Assembly (NCBI GenBank): GCA_021802125.1
Contig: JAKAAX010000001.1
Span: forward strand, 236,622-300,621
DNA from: Thermoplasmata archaeon
GTDB taxonomy: Archaea > Thermoplasmatota > Thermoplasmata > Lutacidiplasmatales > UBA184
Reading direction: 5' to 3'
Length of the DNA stretch: 64,000 bases
Each line of letters opens with the position of its first letter. The stretch's first letter is position 1. A program made the position numbers and the translations under genes. This document shows positions 54,326 to 63,841 of this stretch, in pieces. The notes beneath the pieces are model-generated. The model was not told the DNA's origin, made no database searches, and was given only the letters and a program-made list of their open reading frames with translations.

Positions 54326-56776
54326 TCACTCCGAGAACTCCGGCGCGGACCCGGGGAGGATCGACCCGAACCCCTCCATGCTGATGAACTGCTTGAGCGC
54401 CGACGTGAGGGGCCACATCAGGATCCAGGGAAGGTATTTCCACGCGTTGAGGCGGATCAGGTAGTACGCCATTGCAAGTCCCCGGGGGAGGAGCAGCAGG
54501 GCGACGACGATCGCCAGGTGCCAGAGGGTCTGGAGCCCCAGGAGGAAGGTGAGGAGCACCGCGTAGATGTAGATCATATGCCGCATCCCGCCTCGCACGA
54601 AGATGGCGAGCCACAACAGGATCGCGAGACCCCCGAACTCAGGGGCTTCGGAGAAGAGGGCCGGGTAGTGGCGGTGGTGGGCGAAGTACCCCCCCCGGGT
54701 CCACCGGATCCGCTGCTTCTTCAGCTGCTTGTAGTTCGCGGGAACGTCCTCGTAGGCCACGGCCCGGGTCTCGTAGCGGAAACGGAAACCGATCCGCTGC
54801 AGCCGGTAGGTGATCTCGGTGTCCTCCCCGTTCCAGGGAACCCACCCTCCCACCGAGAGGATGTCGGCCCGTCGGAAGGCGCAGAACGCCCCGTCTACGA
54901 CCTGCGCGGTCCTTGTCCCGTAGAAGGCCCGGCGAAGGAAGAGGTGGTTCCAGACGATCTCCAGCATCCGCATCTTCCGGGTCCACCCCTCGCTCTGCAG
55001 CGGGAGCAGGAGCCCCTGGACCCCTCCGACCTCCGGGTCCGCGAAGTGCGGGACCATCTCCGCGAAACCGTAGTCTGGCGACATCCGGGTGTCGGCGTCG
55101 ACGCGCACGACGATGTCGCCCGCCGCGGAGCGCAAGGCACCGTTGAGCGCGTTCGACTTCCCGCCGTGCGGAAGGTCCACCACCTTCCCGGAGGAGTGGC
55201 GCAGCTTCGCGACGGCGGCGCGCGCCACCTCGCTCGTCCGGTCGGCGCTTCCGTCGTTCCCGACGATGATCTCGACGCCACCCGGGTAGAGACGCGCGGC
55301 CCGGTCGGCGGAGAGCACCGTGGCGCCGATCGTCGCCTCCTCGTTGTACGCGGGGATGATGATGGTGACCGGGGGATGGTACCTCCACAGCGAGGGCAAA
55401 GGACGGAGTCGGAGCTCGTACCGGTAGAGCGATCGGCCGATCAGGGCCCAGAAGGTGAGGGCGACCAGGGGCAGGAGCAGGAGGATGGCGAACGGCACGA
55501 GGGTGAACCCGAAGCTTCCGAAGAACGGGACGTAGCTGTTCGCCCGACCGATCCCCAGGAGCTCGTAGGCCCCGTAGAGCAGAAGGAAGGCGAGGGCGAG
55601 GGAACCGGCTGCGGAGAGGAAGAAGACGGCAAGGTCCGACCGCACCCTGGGGAACCGAGGGTGCACCGCCATCACGGGCGGCGCGGACAGCACGGAGAAG
55701 AGCAGGAAGGCGAAGAACAGGCCCCCGATGAACGCGCGACCGAGGAGGGCGATCGAGGAGTAGAACAGCGCGGGTCGGATGGCGTAGAAAAAGACCTCTG
55801 TGAAGAGCGCGGCCACTACGTACCCGCCCACGACCCCCAGGGCTGTCCCCCGCTGGGTGAGCGGGTACTTCCCTCGGCCAACCACCCCGCTCGCGAGGAG
55901 GAAGGCCAGCATCAGCACGAGGTACATCGTGAAGATGTAGTCGGCCGCGGTGTGCGACAACGACTGGAGGAACTGCGGGGGCCCGGGCCAGTTCTGGGGG
56001 TAGTAGATGAGCTCCCCGAGGTCCCGGACGAGGACGTCGTAGTAGGAGAAGAAGAACGGGACGGAGGGCGGAGGGGTGGCGGGGAACGGGGTACCGAAGA
56101 ACACCTGCCGAAGACGGGCGATGCCATACGGAGAATCGCCCAAGAGCGGGAGCGATATCGCAGCGTAGGCGATGGCGATCTTCCAGCCGAATCCTCCCTT
56201 CGGGGGAGGAGGAGCGGAGGGAGGAGGGGCACTCGGGGCCTCTGCTGCCTGCGGGGGCAGCGTGTAAGCGCTGTAGCCCCGCCTCTGGGGGATCCTCGCA
56301 GCCTGCGCCGCCATCACGGGAAGGTCGGCCAGGTTCCCCTCGAACTGGGTGGTCTCCCGCTCACCGGGCTTCGGCTCTGGGGGCTTCGAGGGGGGTGGGG
56401 CGGCGGTGCGCGCCGCCCCCTCGAGGGCATCCCGGAGGCCCGAAGGCACCCGAGTGACCGGGGGATGGGGGCGCATTGGGCGCACCTCCACGCCCTTGGC
56501 CAGCACCTGTCGGGCGTGCCGGACGACGAGATAGATCGCAGCAGCCACTGCAGCCGCGACCGGGAACACGCCCAGCGGGGTCGGCCACGAGCGGATGGCA
56601 GAGAAGATGTCGGAGAGGGGCAGGAACGGAAGGAGCATGCCGATGAGCCCCCCGGACCCGATCATGGGCGCAAAGGAGCCTGCGGGAGGTCTCCTCACGC
56701 TGGGGGTCCGCTCAGGCGCCTCGGCCACGGGGTCCCCTCGAGCCTCCCGCCTTCCGCTGGGAGCGAGAAGATACAT
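54326..56776 (-). CDS. Membrane-bound family 2 glycosyltransferase (chitin/hyaluronan/cellulose synthase-like)
   Basis: An integral membrane glycosyltransferase of about 816 residues. An N-terminal helix and a Pro-rich stretch lead to about six membrane helices (from about 180 to 440), then a GT-A domain: VTIIIPAYNEEATIGATV, VRVDADTR (DxD, about 560), WNGEDTEITY and QRIRWTRG (QxxRW, about 690), and three to four more helices. This set of motifs is that of processive synthases that extend and export a polysaccharide. It may build a surface glycan with the nearby glycosidase and surface proteins. ATG 56776 is one of several possible starts. Confidence 0.8.
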   Translation of the reverse strand: MYLLAPSGRREARGDPVAEAPERTPSVRRPPAGSFAPMIGSGGLIGMLLPFLPLSDIFSAIRSWPTPLGVFPVAAAVAAAIYLVVRHARQVLAKGVEVRPMRPHPPVTRVPSGLRDALEGAARTAAPPPSKPPEPKPGERETTQFEGNLADLPVMAAQAARIPQRRGYSAYTLPPQAAEAPSAPPPSAPPPPKGGFGWKIAIAYAAISLPLLGDSPYGIARLRQVFFGTPFPATPPPSVPFFFSYYDVLVRDLGELIYYPQNWPGPPQFLQSLSHTAADYIFTMYLVLMLAFLLASGVVGRGKYPLTQRGTALGVVGGYVVAALFTEVFFYAIRPALFYSSIALLGRAFIGGLFFAFLLFSVLSAPPVMAVHPRFPRVRSDLAVFFLSAAGSLALAFLLLYGAYELLGIGRANSYVPFFGSFGFTLVPFAILLLLPLVALTFWALIGRSLYRYELRLRPLPSLWRYHPPVTIIIPAYNEEATIGATVLSADRAARLYPGGVEIIVGNDGSADRTSEVARAAVAKLRHSSGKVVDLPHGGKSNALNGALRSAAGDIVVRVDADTRMSPDYGFAEMVPHFADPEVGGVQGLLLPLQSEGWTRKMRMLEIVWNHLFLRRAFYGTRTAQVVDGAFCAFRRADILSVGGWVPWNGEDTEITYRLQRIGFRFRYETRAVAYEDVPANYKQLKKQRIRWTRGGYFAHHRHYPALFSEAPEFGGLAILLWLAIFVRGGMRHMIYIYAVLLTFLLGLQTLWHLAIVVALLLLPRGLAMAYYLIRLNAWKYLPWILMWPLTSALKQFISMEGFGSILPGSAPEFSE

Positions 56777-56834
56777 ACATTTCGCACCGCCGACCACGCC
56801 TTCCGGCGGCAGGCACTGGCCTTAGCCGTAGGTT

Positions 56835-57635
56835 CTAGGTGCCCGACCGCGGCCGTCTAGCGACCACTTGCCAGGAACTGTCCGTCGGACGCGGCCGACG
56901 AGGGCGCGGGTCGAGCGCGGCGTGGACCGAGGCGACCTCCAATCCGGCCGAGCGGACCCTGGCCAGGACCTCGTCGTCGGTGTACTCCCGGAACGAGTGC
57001 CACTGCCGAGCCAGCACCTTCCCGCCCCCATCGGCCAGTGTGGATAGGATGTTCAGCCGCCCCGATCCCACGTCGAACGTGGCCTCGTCATGGGCGACCT
57101 TCCCCTGGACAAGGTCGACGTGCTCTCCGAGATAGTGGGCGAGGTACCAGTCGCGGTGATGGAGGTCCAGCACGACCCTCCCTCCGGGACGGAGCGAGCG
57201 GCCGACCCGCCGGAGGACCTCCAGGTTCTGGCGGTCGGAGAAGTACCCGAAGGACATCCCCCAGAGCAGGGCGGCGTCGAATCGGGGGGCACACGACCAC
57301 CGGCGCATGTCTCCTCGGACCAGGTCGAGGTCGACCTTGCGTTGTTCCGCGAGGATGCGCCCCAGGCGGAGGACCTTCGAACAGTCGAGTCCGACGACCC
57401 GGTAGCCCTTCTCCGCAAGCTCCAGCGCAACCCGGCCCCAGCCGCACCCCACGTCAAGGACCCAGGAGCCCGGGGGCAGGCGTAGGACCGACTCCAGGAA
57501 GGCCGCGGCCTTAGGCCCCTCGTCCGCCCGGTGCGCCTCCGACAGGAGGAAGAACCCGCCCTCGGTGCGCCACCACTCCTCGGCGGGGATCTTCTTCCGG
57601 GCGGCGGTCGTAGCGCTCGGTGATGCACCCGTCAA
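56835..57635 (-). CDS. Class I SAM-dependent methyltransferase
   Basis: A 266-residue Rossmann-fold methyltransferase. Motif I is VLDVGCGWGRVALELAEKG and motif II VVGLDCSKV, with later VRGDMRRW and RPGGRVVLDLHHRD. The substrate is unknown. The TTG start overlaps the stop of the cis-prenyltransferase by TTGA, so the two are translated together, which suggests a lipid- or prenyl-linked target, but that is inference. Confidence 0.85.
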   Translation of the reverse strand: MTGASPSATTAARKKIPAEEWWRTEGGFFLLSEAHRADEGPKAAAFLESVLRLPPGSWVLDVGCGWGRVALELAEKGYRVVGLDCSKVLRLGRILAEQRKVDLDLVRGDMRRWSCAPRFDAALLWGMSFGYFSDRQNLEVLRRVGRSLRPGGRVVLDLHHRDWYLAHYLGEHVDLVQGKVAHDEATFDVGSGRLNILSTLADGGGKVLARQWHSFREYTDDEVLARVRSAGLEVASVHAALDPRPRRPRPTDSSWQVVARRPRSGT

Positions 57636-58423
57636 GTCCCATACCTGCGGCGACGCCGCTGATAGTCACGGATGGCCCGGAGGAAGTCGAGCTTGCGGAG
57701 CCCTGGCCAGTAGACGTCCGAGAAGTACAGTTCGGAGTAGGCCACCTGCCATAGCAGGAAGTTGGAGATGCGCTCCTCTCCGCTGGTGCGGAAGACGAGA
57801 TCAGGGTCGGGCAGGTCCGAGGTGTAGAGGCGTTGGGAGACCATGCGCTCGTCGATGGTCGCGGGGTCGATCTTCCCCTTCGCGACGTCCTCGGCGATAG
57901 ACCGAATCGCCTGCAGGATCTCCTCCCGTCCTCCGTAAGCGATCGCGATGGTGAACAGGTAGTCGGAGTAGTCCTTCGTCCTCTCCTCGGCGTAGGCGAT
58001 GGCGTCGATGACGTCCTGTCGAAGCCGCTCACGCGAACCGATCGCCCGGACGCGGATGTGGTGCCGGTGCACCCGAGGATCGTCGCCCACCTTCCGGAAG
58101 TTTAGCGCGAAGAGGTCCATCAGGTCGCTCACTTCCTGGGGTTCTCTGGAGAGGTTCTCGGTGGAGAGGGCGTACACGGTGATCGCGCGAAGGCCCACCT
58201 CCAGACACCAGTCCAGCAGCTCCTCGAGCTTCTCCCGTCCGTTCTCATGCCCGTCCATGATCATCATCCCGTGGTCCCGCGCGAAGCGCCGGTTCCCGTC
58301 CATGATGATCGCCAGGTGTTTTGGAACGGGGGCTGAACGAACTTCGGTGAGGAGCCTCGCCTCGAGCGCCTCCCGGGCGGCGTCGGCGATGGTCTCACCG
58401 ATGCGGTGCTTGTTGACCGTCAT
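57632..58423 (-). CDS. uppS: cis-Prenyltransferase (undecaprenyl/polyprenyl diphosphate synthase)
   Basis: A 263-residue UPPS-family enzyme that extends farnesyl or geranylgeranyl diphosphate by cis addition of isoprenes to give a long lipid carrier for glycans. Motifs are AIIMDGNRRFARDHG, a conserved YALSTENLSREPQEV, AIAYGGREEI, PDLVFRTSGEERISNFLLWQVAYSEL and YWPGLR. ATG 58423 is used although the frame is open far upstream; the upstream residues are not family-like. TATA-like GCTTATCC lies about 45 nt upstream. Confidence 0.93.
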   Translation of the reverse strand: MTVNKHRIGETIADAAREALEARLLTEVRSAPVPKHLAIIMDGNRRFARDHGMMIMDGHENGREKLEELLDWCLEVGLRAITVYALSTENLSREPQEVSDLMDLFALNFRKVGDDPRVHRHHIRVRAIGSRERLRQDVIDAIAYAEERTKDYSDYLFTIAIAYGGREEILQAIRSIAEDVAKGKIDPATIDERMVSQRLYTSDLPDPDLVFRTSGEERISNFLLWQVAYSELYFSDVYWPGLRKLDFLRAIRDYQRRRRRYGT

Positions 58424-58705
58424 CTCGCCCGCTCCGCTCCTCGTGGAGGGAGTTCCGTCTCGAGGGATAAGCGTGCTGGGCGCTTCGTTCCGGGCGAGGA
58501 CCCGGAGCTGCGGCCCCGATACCTCAGGGACGCCTGGAAGCGACTGGCGGGCCGAGCAGGAATGTCTTGCAGGCTCTTCTTGCCGATTCTGATGCGTTCG
58601 GGAACGGTGCGGAAAGGGGAGTGCCCGTTCAGGACCCCGCGCCTGTCCCTTGCGAGGTGGGAGGCCGAATGCATTAAGAGGCGTCCATCGTGCCCTCGCG
58701 GTCAA

Positions 58706-58780
58706 GGGCCCGTAGCTTAGACCGGCTGGAGCGCCCGGCTGATAACCGGGAGGTCCGGAGTTCAAATCTCCGCGGGCCCA
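58706..58780 (+). tRNA. tRNA-Ile (anticodon GAT)
   Basis: Acceptor arms GGGCCCG and CGGGCCC pair with discriminator A at 58780. The anticodon arm reads CCCGG-CTGATAA-CCGGG with GAT. The T arm is CGGAGTTCAAATCTCCG. CCA is not encoded. It is the last core feature before the second accessory stretch. Confidence 0.96.
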
Positions 58781-60174
58781 CTTCTCCTCGATTAGCGGGG
58801 CGCGGGTCGGGCTCGTCGCCTCGGCCCGCGGTGCTTCGCCATGTCTTTCCGTTGAATTCCTTGCTCGAACAGTTTGCTGATTGCGACGCTCTCGACCGTA
58901 AATTCCCGATTTGCCACCTTCCGAACCAAGAGGGTATCGTGAACGCCTTTCGGGATGTCGGGGAGAGCGCGACCTACGTCGTGCTCGCCAGAGGTAAGCC
59001 GGACGAGTCATCGCTGACGTGAAGTCGAGTGTTCGAACGGGTCCATCTAGCTGCTCCTCCCGGCGGGTTTCTAGGATCCAGAGGAGAGCCTCCGGAGAGC
59101 AGAGCGCGTCATTCGCTAGCGTTCTTATTCGGAAGCCTCTAGGAGAGGGTTGGCCGTGCTCTCGCGCAGGGGAACTGGATACTTCTAACCTAGGTTAACT
59201 TTGCAGCCTATGAATGCTAGGGAATACAAGATGGAAAAGCACCGGTCAAGTTGGGCTAATGTGTTCGGACCCGCATGGAGTCACTTTTGCAATCAATCCT
59301 TGAACGTGCGACCCGGTGAGGGTCACCGCGACGAGCGCGGTCGCAATCCGCCCCTACCTCTCGCGCTCCGCCTAGGCCCGGACGTACACCTCCATATCCC
59401 GCGAGGCGTCGGGGAGTCCCGCCGGGACGTCGAGGAGGGAAGAGCGAACGGCGGCCCGACCCTTGCCCTCCCCCGCGTACGCCTCGACCGAGGCCTTCGC
59501 TGAGGCGACCCTCCGACTGGAGACGGACCTCGGGGCCGGGGCACGGTTCCCGGAGCTGGCTCGGCCAACGACCGGCGCGAACAGGGCCGAATCGACCGTA
59601 CCCTCCGAGCCACAACTCGCTTGACAAGATTCCCCTCGGAGCGAAGCGCTCGGTGGATCGAAGGGGTTGCGGGTCGCCAACAGAAAGGAACGATAGAGGG
59701 CGTGAGTTCCGATGGCCCCTACCTTCCTCCGGTTCCGCGACTTCGGGAGGTCTATGGATCGAACGTCATCCGGAGGCCGAGGACAGCCATATGCGGACCG
59801 GTGACACGAACACGCCCCGACGCCGAAGGGACAGCGCCGAGAGCGGGAGGTGGATGGGCAGCTCGAGGGAGGCCTCCTCCGGGCCCCTAGCTTCGACGGG
59901 CCGACGAGGACGAGGCCGGCACGAGCCCACCACCGCCCCACCCCCTCCCCCCAGGAGCCGAAGGCCTCCCACAAGTGTCGGCGAGCCAACGAGGGAGGAG
60001 ATCGAGCGAAAGCTCGCAGCCCCTCTCTCCTGCGACTGAGATCAGGAGCAGACGATAGTTCTCCACTCAGGCCTCAGACTAAAGGGATGGAGCGAAAAGT
60101 TGAGAACCAGGCTTCCTGGCCCATGAACCCCTATCTACGTCTGAGGATGGAGGGACCTTTGAGGCTCGTTGTGC
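58781..60174. other. Accessory region without a recognised gene
   Basis: About 1.4 kb immediately after tRNA-Ile. A plus-strand frame at 58852-59022 ends TYVVLARGKPDESSLT and has a short likeness to a stretch at 62.3-62.4 kb (RYVVLLGEDE), possibly remnants of a shared element. Other frames are short or of shadow composition. I see no intact gene. Confidence 0.5.
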
Positions 60175-60873
60175 ATGGCTAAGGTGACTGCCCTAACCCC
60201 AGTGAGCTGGTTCCATGAGTTCGACCGACAGTCCAGGAGAGATTATGGAGTGGATAGTACCGAGTTGGGCGCTTCGCGCCGACGCAATAGGCAAACGCAA
60301 GTGCAAGATGATGGGAAGGACAACGGAACTCCGGAGTGGACAGCAGTACTCAGCGTCTTTCTCGCGAGACTCGCGGCCTCAGGAAGATTTCGGTTGACCC
60401 AGTGCTGGGAGACGAGATCGTACGAGGTTTCCGGCGCGTTCGACCTCGCGTGGTTCCGCTCCGGCGTGAAATCCCCCGTAGTACTGATCGAACATGAGAG
60501 TGATGCTTTCACATTCGAGGGCGAAGGGTCGAAATCCAGACCCGCAAGGCTCTCCATCGCGGGAGGGAATGCTGAGGCAAGCAAGCTCGCGCAAGCTCTC
60601 GGTCAACGAACGACACCCGAGCTTTGTGTTTTGATTACCTATCCCTGGACGAACCGACTGACCTCGCGCAAAGATCCGTCGCTGGCCGTAGAAAGGTCCC
60701 TCGGGCTGATCGTTAACGGAGTGAAGAGGGCCACCAGGAGCTGCAAGAAACGGAGCCGCTTCCTTCTCGTTGTCGGCCAAGAAGGATGGTCGCCGCGACT
60801 CTCGTGGCGTGGCTGGCGCTGGACGGGAAATAGATTCACTGAGATTGAGCCAGGACGCAGAACAATCGACTGA
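60175..60873 (+). CDS. Hypothetical protein, possible PD-(D/E)XK-like fold
   Basis: A 232-residue protein of the second island with codon use unlike the core. The stretch GAFDLAWFRSGVKS then VVLIEHES (Asp, later Glu-x-Glu) could be a nuclease-like core, but this is only a pattern. LCVLITYPW and FLLVVGQEGW look like further strands. No family is recognised. ATG 60175; TTG 60169 is just upstream. Confidence 0.5.
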   Translation: MAKVTALTPVSWFHEFDRQSRRDYGVDSTELGASRRRNRQTQVQDDGKDNGTPEWTAVLSVFLARLAASGRFRLTQCWETRSYEVSGAFDLAWFRSGVKSPVVLIEHESDAFTFEGEGSKSRPARLSIAGGNAEASKLAQALGQRTTPELCVLITYPWTNRLTSRKDPSLAVERSLGLIVNGVKRATRSCKKRSRFLLVVGQEGWSPRLSWRGWRWTGNRFTEIEPGRRTID

Positions 60874-61037
60874 AAGCGCATGCCGCCGACACAGCGAATA
60901 ACCGGCGACCGCGACTTGCGTGCGAAGAGAGCAACCACGCATGGGAAGGGAAACCGCGGGCTAGCTCGGCCCGTTCTAATCGATGGACGGACCATGCCTC
61001 TGTGGTTTCCTAACCTCGTGAAGGAGACGTTGGGATC

Positions 61038-61553
61038 CTAGTTTGGGGCCCTTCGGTTCTGTGAGCGGTGAGGGCGATAGTCATCCAGGGATGGACCCCG
61101 TTTCTCATACGCCATCTCCCACGCGAGGGGAGGGAGCCGCAAGGAGAATTTCAAGCTCACGTGGTCGACGACATCGACACCATTGCGAAAAGTGCTTCCG
61201 ATCTTGACGACCCACTGCTTGAGCACTGCGGCACGTGTGTCGGGACCGGGTGCGCCGCGTTCGTGGGTGTGTCGGAACAGATCCCATAAGAAGCCGTGAG
61301 CAGATGACTCCCCCACTGGGCGTTAGGGGGGAGGCCGGTGGTTCCCCCCGCTGAGGAACCGGTCGTAACAAGGTTCCAGCGGGAACGTCGCGAGATGGAA
61401 GCCGTGGTTGCGTGACTCTGCCACGAGCATGCGAAGGAGAGGACCCCGAATTGTGGGCTTAGGGTCCGAGGTATCGTCGCAGATGTAATGAGGCAGAACC
61501 AGCTCTAGAACTATCGTGATACCCGCGGCTCTGAGGCGATTGCAAGTCTTCAT
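61038..61553 (-). pseudogene. Possible decayed minus-strand gene
   Basis: Two minus-strand frames with protein-like composition meet with a stop and frame change between them: 61323-61553 (starts MKTCNRLRAAG) and 61038-61316 (starts MGESSAHGFLWDLF). They might be one broken gene. No family is recognised, and the first overlaps the start of the plus-strand gene at 61516. Confidence 0.25.
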
Positions 61554-62313
61554 CTCGTCACAGATGGGGATTCCACCCTGGCCCGATCTGCGGGAAGCAA
61601 CCCGCTCCGCGGTTATGGACGTTGGTTACGAGGTGCTGGACTTCGAGGGATTTGCTCCTGGGCCAATCGAGGATGGCCTCGGCCCAGGTGGTCTCGGGGA
61701 AGAGGCCGCAAAGCGGGCAGACCTCGCGATTGTCGTGGTGGGGAAAGAGATCTCCCCGCCAGTCAAGAGGGAGGTGGAGACTCTCGCGAGGAGGAGGCCA
61801 CAACCACCGGTTGGATTTTTCTTCGCTAAACTGGAGCACCGAGACCCAGAAGTTCAGATGCTCTGGGACAACCTTCGCGGGCGATACAAGCTCGCGACGT
61901 TTGGCTCCCCTGAGGAACTCCGGTCAGAAGTTAAGGCATTCCTTCGCGCGCACGCACCCGCGGCCAGCCTGAATCTAGCCGCACCCCGGATGATTTCGGA
62001 GGAGCGCCGGGAGCTCTCTCCCGGGTCCGAAGTTCGGTACCGCTGGTTGCTCCGCAAGGGCGAACGCATCACTGTTATTGCGGAGGCCCAGGGAGGCCAG
62101 CATCACTTTCATTTCGCGCTCGTCCCTTCGAGAGAGTACGTTGCCAGGACCCAGAGTACATGGTATTATGATTTTGGAATTGGCGGGGACAAGTACACGT
62201 TCCACGAGGAAGTACTCGCGATGGAGCACGGGTATGTCTACGCTGTGGCACGGCGCCCTTGGTGGTTCCATGTTGGGTCAGTAACGGTCAGGCTTTCGGT
62301 GTTGCTGAGCTGA
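61516..62313 (+). CDS. DUF4062-like protein, possible defence sensor/effector
   Basis: A 265-residue protein. The N-terminus LQVFISSQMGIP and the next part (RSAVMDVGYEVLDFEGF, AKRADLAIVVVGKE) resemble DUF4062/TIR-like Rossmann domains, which are known in antiviral and signalling systems. A second, beta-rich half (from about 160: SEVRYRWLLRKGER, FHFALVPSREY) is unlike any known domain to me. The gene lies in the second island with two nuclease-like genes. GTG 61516. Confidence 0.5.
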   Translation: MIPAALRRLQVFISSQMGIPPWPDLREATRSAVMDVGYEVLDFEGFAPGPIEDGLGPGGLGEEAAKRADLAIVVVGKEISPPVKREVETLARRRPQPPVGFFFAKLEHRDPEVQMLWDNLRGRYKLATFGSPEELRSEVKAFLRAHAPAASLNLAAPRMISEERRELSPGSEVRYRWLLRKGERITVIAEAQGGQHHFHFALVPSREYVARTQSTWYYDFGIGGDKYTFHEEVLAMEHGYVYAVARRPWWFHVGSVTVRLSVLLS

Positions 62314-62543
62314 CGTGCGCGGCAGCGCCACCGCCCGCTCGATGAACCTCGTGCGCCGCTTCGAGGATGCGGCGAGGTACGTCGTGCTCCTCGGTGAGGA
62401 TGAATAGGGACTACGTGGCCTCGCCACCGAGGTGGACCATGGTCTCTTCCTCGTCTACGCTACGTCGGGCACGCCGTCGAATGGAGAGCATTCGGCGTCA
62501 TTAGTTCTCCTCGGGGTCATGGTCGCCCTTGTCGTTCCAAGGG

Positions 62544-62586
62544 TGTGAATTCGCGAAATCCGTCGTCGGAGTTACGCGAATTCACA
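62544..62586. repeat. 12-bp perfect inverted repeat with 19-nt spacer
   Basis: Arms TGTGAATTCGCG (62544-62555) and CGCGAATTCACA (62575-62586) pair exactly around a 19-nt spacer. A third gaattc follows at about 62592. It lies in the intergenic DNA 134 nt before the nuclease-like gene at 62720. It could be an operator or a recombination site. Confidence 0.6.
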
Positions 62587-62719
62587 GCGTTGAATTCCGG
62601 TCAATGACGGTCTTGAAAGTACCTAGGTCGATTCCACCGTCAGAAAGGGCTGGGCATTCGTATCCACATTCAGTTATGTAGTCACAGAGAGTTTACTGAA
62701 ATCTCCGCGTGAATGGTGG

Positions 62720-63436
62720 ATGCACTTGACGAGCGAGAAGGCGTTCTATCCATTATTGGCGAGATTCCTAGAGCAACCTCCACTTTCATGTTTCGCCGGG
62801 GTTGCATGGTGCAATGCAAACAACGGAATCGTGGTGCCAGGATACCTTAACACGGACCTAATCGGTATCCGCCGCTCAATTACGTACCCCGGCGAACTCG
62901 AACTCGTTGACGTCGAGGTCAAGAAGGACGAAGGCACCTCGCCGATTGAAGGCTCACATGGCGCATTCATCAAGAGCCTCGGGCAGTCACGAAGTCACGC
63001 ACTTGTGGCACACCATTGCTACCTTGCGGCAGCCTTCTCGGTGGGTCAGCAGGGCTTTGACTCGCTTAAGGTAGAGATGGCACGCAGGCTATTCGTTGGC
63101 CTGATTGAGATTCGCGGTCGTACTCCGAATTCCGACCCTCCACCCACTTGTCGAAGGGTGCTGAATTCACGTCGCTTCAATCCCGTCCTCCCGGTAGTTC
63201 AGGCTGCCCTCAAACGTATCTCCAAGACCGAACTGTGCGATACATGCGATGGTTTGCGCCCGTACAGCTACTTCGCAAAGAGGCTTCAGGATGGCCGGGT
63301 AAGTGTATTTTGGGAGCAACCGACAAAATCCTCCCAAGAGACCACCCCATTCCCAAGGACTTGTTCGTGCGCTGATTACGCACAGTTTCTGACGTCAATG
63401 AAGGATTCCAGCTTTGGCTCCGCCAAATCATCTTGA
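62720..63436 (+). CDS. PD-(D/E)XK-like protein with C-terminal Cys cluster
   Basis: A 238-residue protein. The stretch TDLIGIRRS then ELVDVEVKKDEG gives Asp...Glu-x-Lys, the PD-(D/E)XK pattern, followed by helix GQSRSHALVAHHCYLAA. The end has CDTC and a later CSC, a probable zinc site. The combination resembles restriction-like nucleases but no family is recalled. ATG 62720 follows TATA-like gtttactg by about 26 nt. Its DNA is much less G+C-rich than the core. Confidence 0.6.
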   Translation: MHLTSEKAFYPLLARFLEQPPLSCFAGVAWCNANNGIVVPGYLNTDLIGIRRSITYPGELELVDVEVKKDEGTSPIEGSHGAFIKSLGQSRSHALVAHHCYLAAAFSVGQQGFDSLKVEMARRLFVGLIEIRGRTPNSDPPPTCRRVLNSRRFNPVLPVVQAALKRISKTELCDTCDGLRPYSYFAKRLQDGRVSVFWEQPTKSSQETTPFPRTCSCADYAQFLTSMKDSSFGSAKSS

Positions 63437-63480
63437 GCTTCGGCTGCGCGCGTAAATCAACTCGTGCCAATCCCCAGTAC

Positions 63481-63804
63481 CTACTCATTCTCCCAGAGGA
63501 TCTTTGAAAGTTCCTCTTTGTGAAGCCCGGGCCGCCGTGTAAGCCAACGAAATGCCTCGAGCGCAGAGTCGTGGTAACGAACACGCCGAACCTCCTTGTT
63601 GGTCTTGACGATGCGGAGCATGTCTAAGATCATCTTGTTGACAGGCCAGACTCCTATGTTCACATTCTGGCGGCATGCCCTCCGGACTTTCCGGGATAAC
63701 TCCACCATAAGCTCATGCAGAGCTTCGTCCTCTGTTTGTCCGTCCTCGCGTAACCCTTCACGAATCAGCCCGACGTGACCGCGGGTACGAATCTCGACGG
63801 TCAC
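63481..63804 (-). CDS. Hypothetical small protein
   Basis: A 107-residue, mostly helical charged protein (REDGQTEDEALHELMVELSRKV, LDMLRIVKTNKEVRR). No family is recognised. It is convergent with the nuclease-like gene and may be a partner or antitoxin, which is speculation. GTG 63804. Confidence 0.45.
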   Translation of the reverse strand: MTVEIRTRGHVGLIREGLREDGQTEDEALHELMVELSRKVRRACRQNVNIGVWPVNKMILDMLRIVKTNKEVRRVRYHDSALEAFRWLTRRPGLHKEELSKILWENE

Positions 63805-63841
63805 CCATGGGTTTATCCCGGACGGTGATTCACCTCAGCGC

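Noticed and set aside
53990..56860. Plus-strand open frame of 956 codons opposite the GT2 and part of the Fn3 gene
   Set aside because: Antisense shadow; charged low-complexity sequence without homology.
58852..62410. Similarity between a fragment near 58.9 kb (TYVVLARG) and one near 62.4 kb (RYVVLLGE)
   Set aside because: Only about 12 nt are identical. It may be remnants of one element but cannot be claimed.
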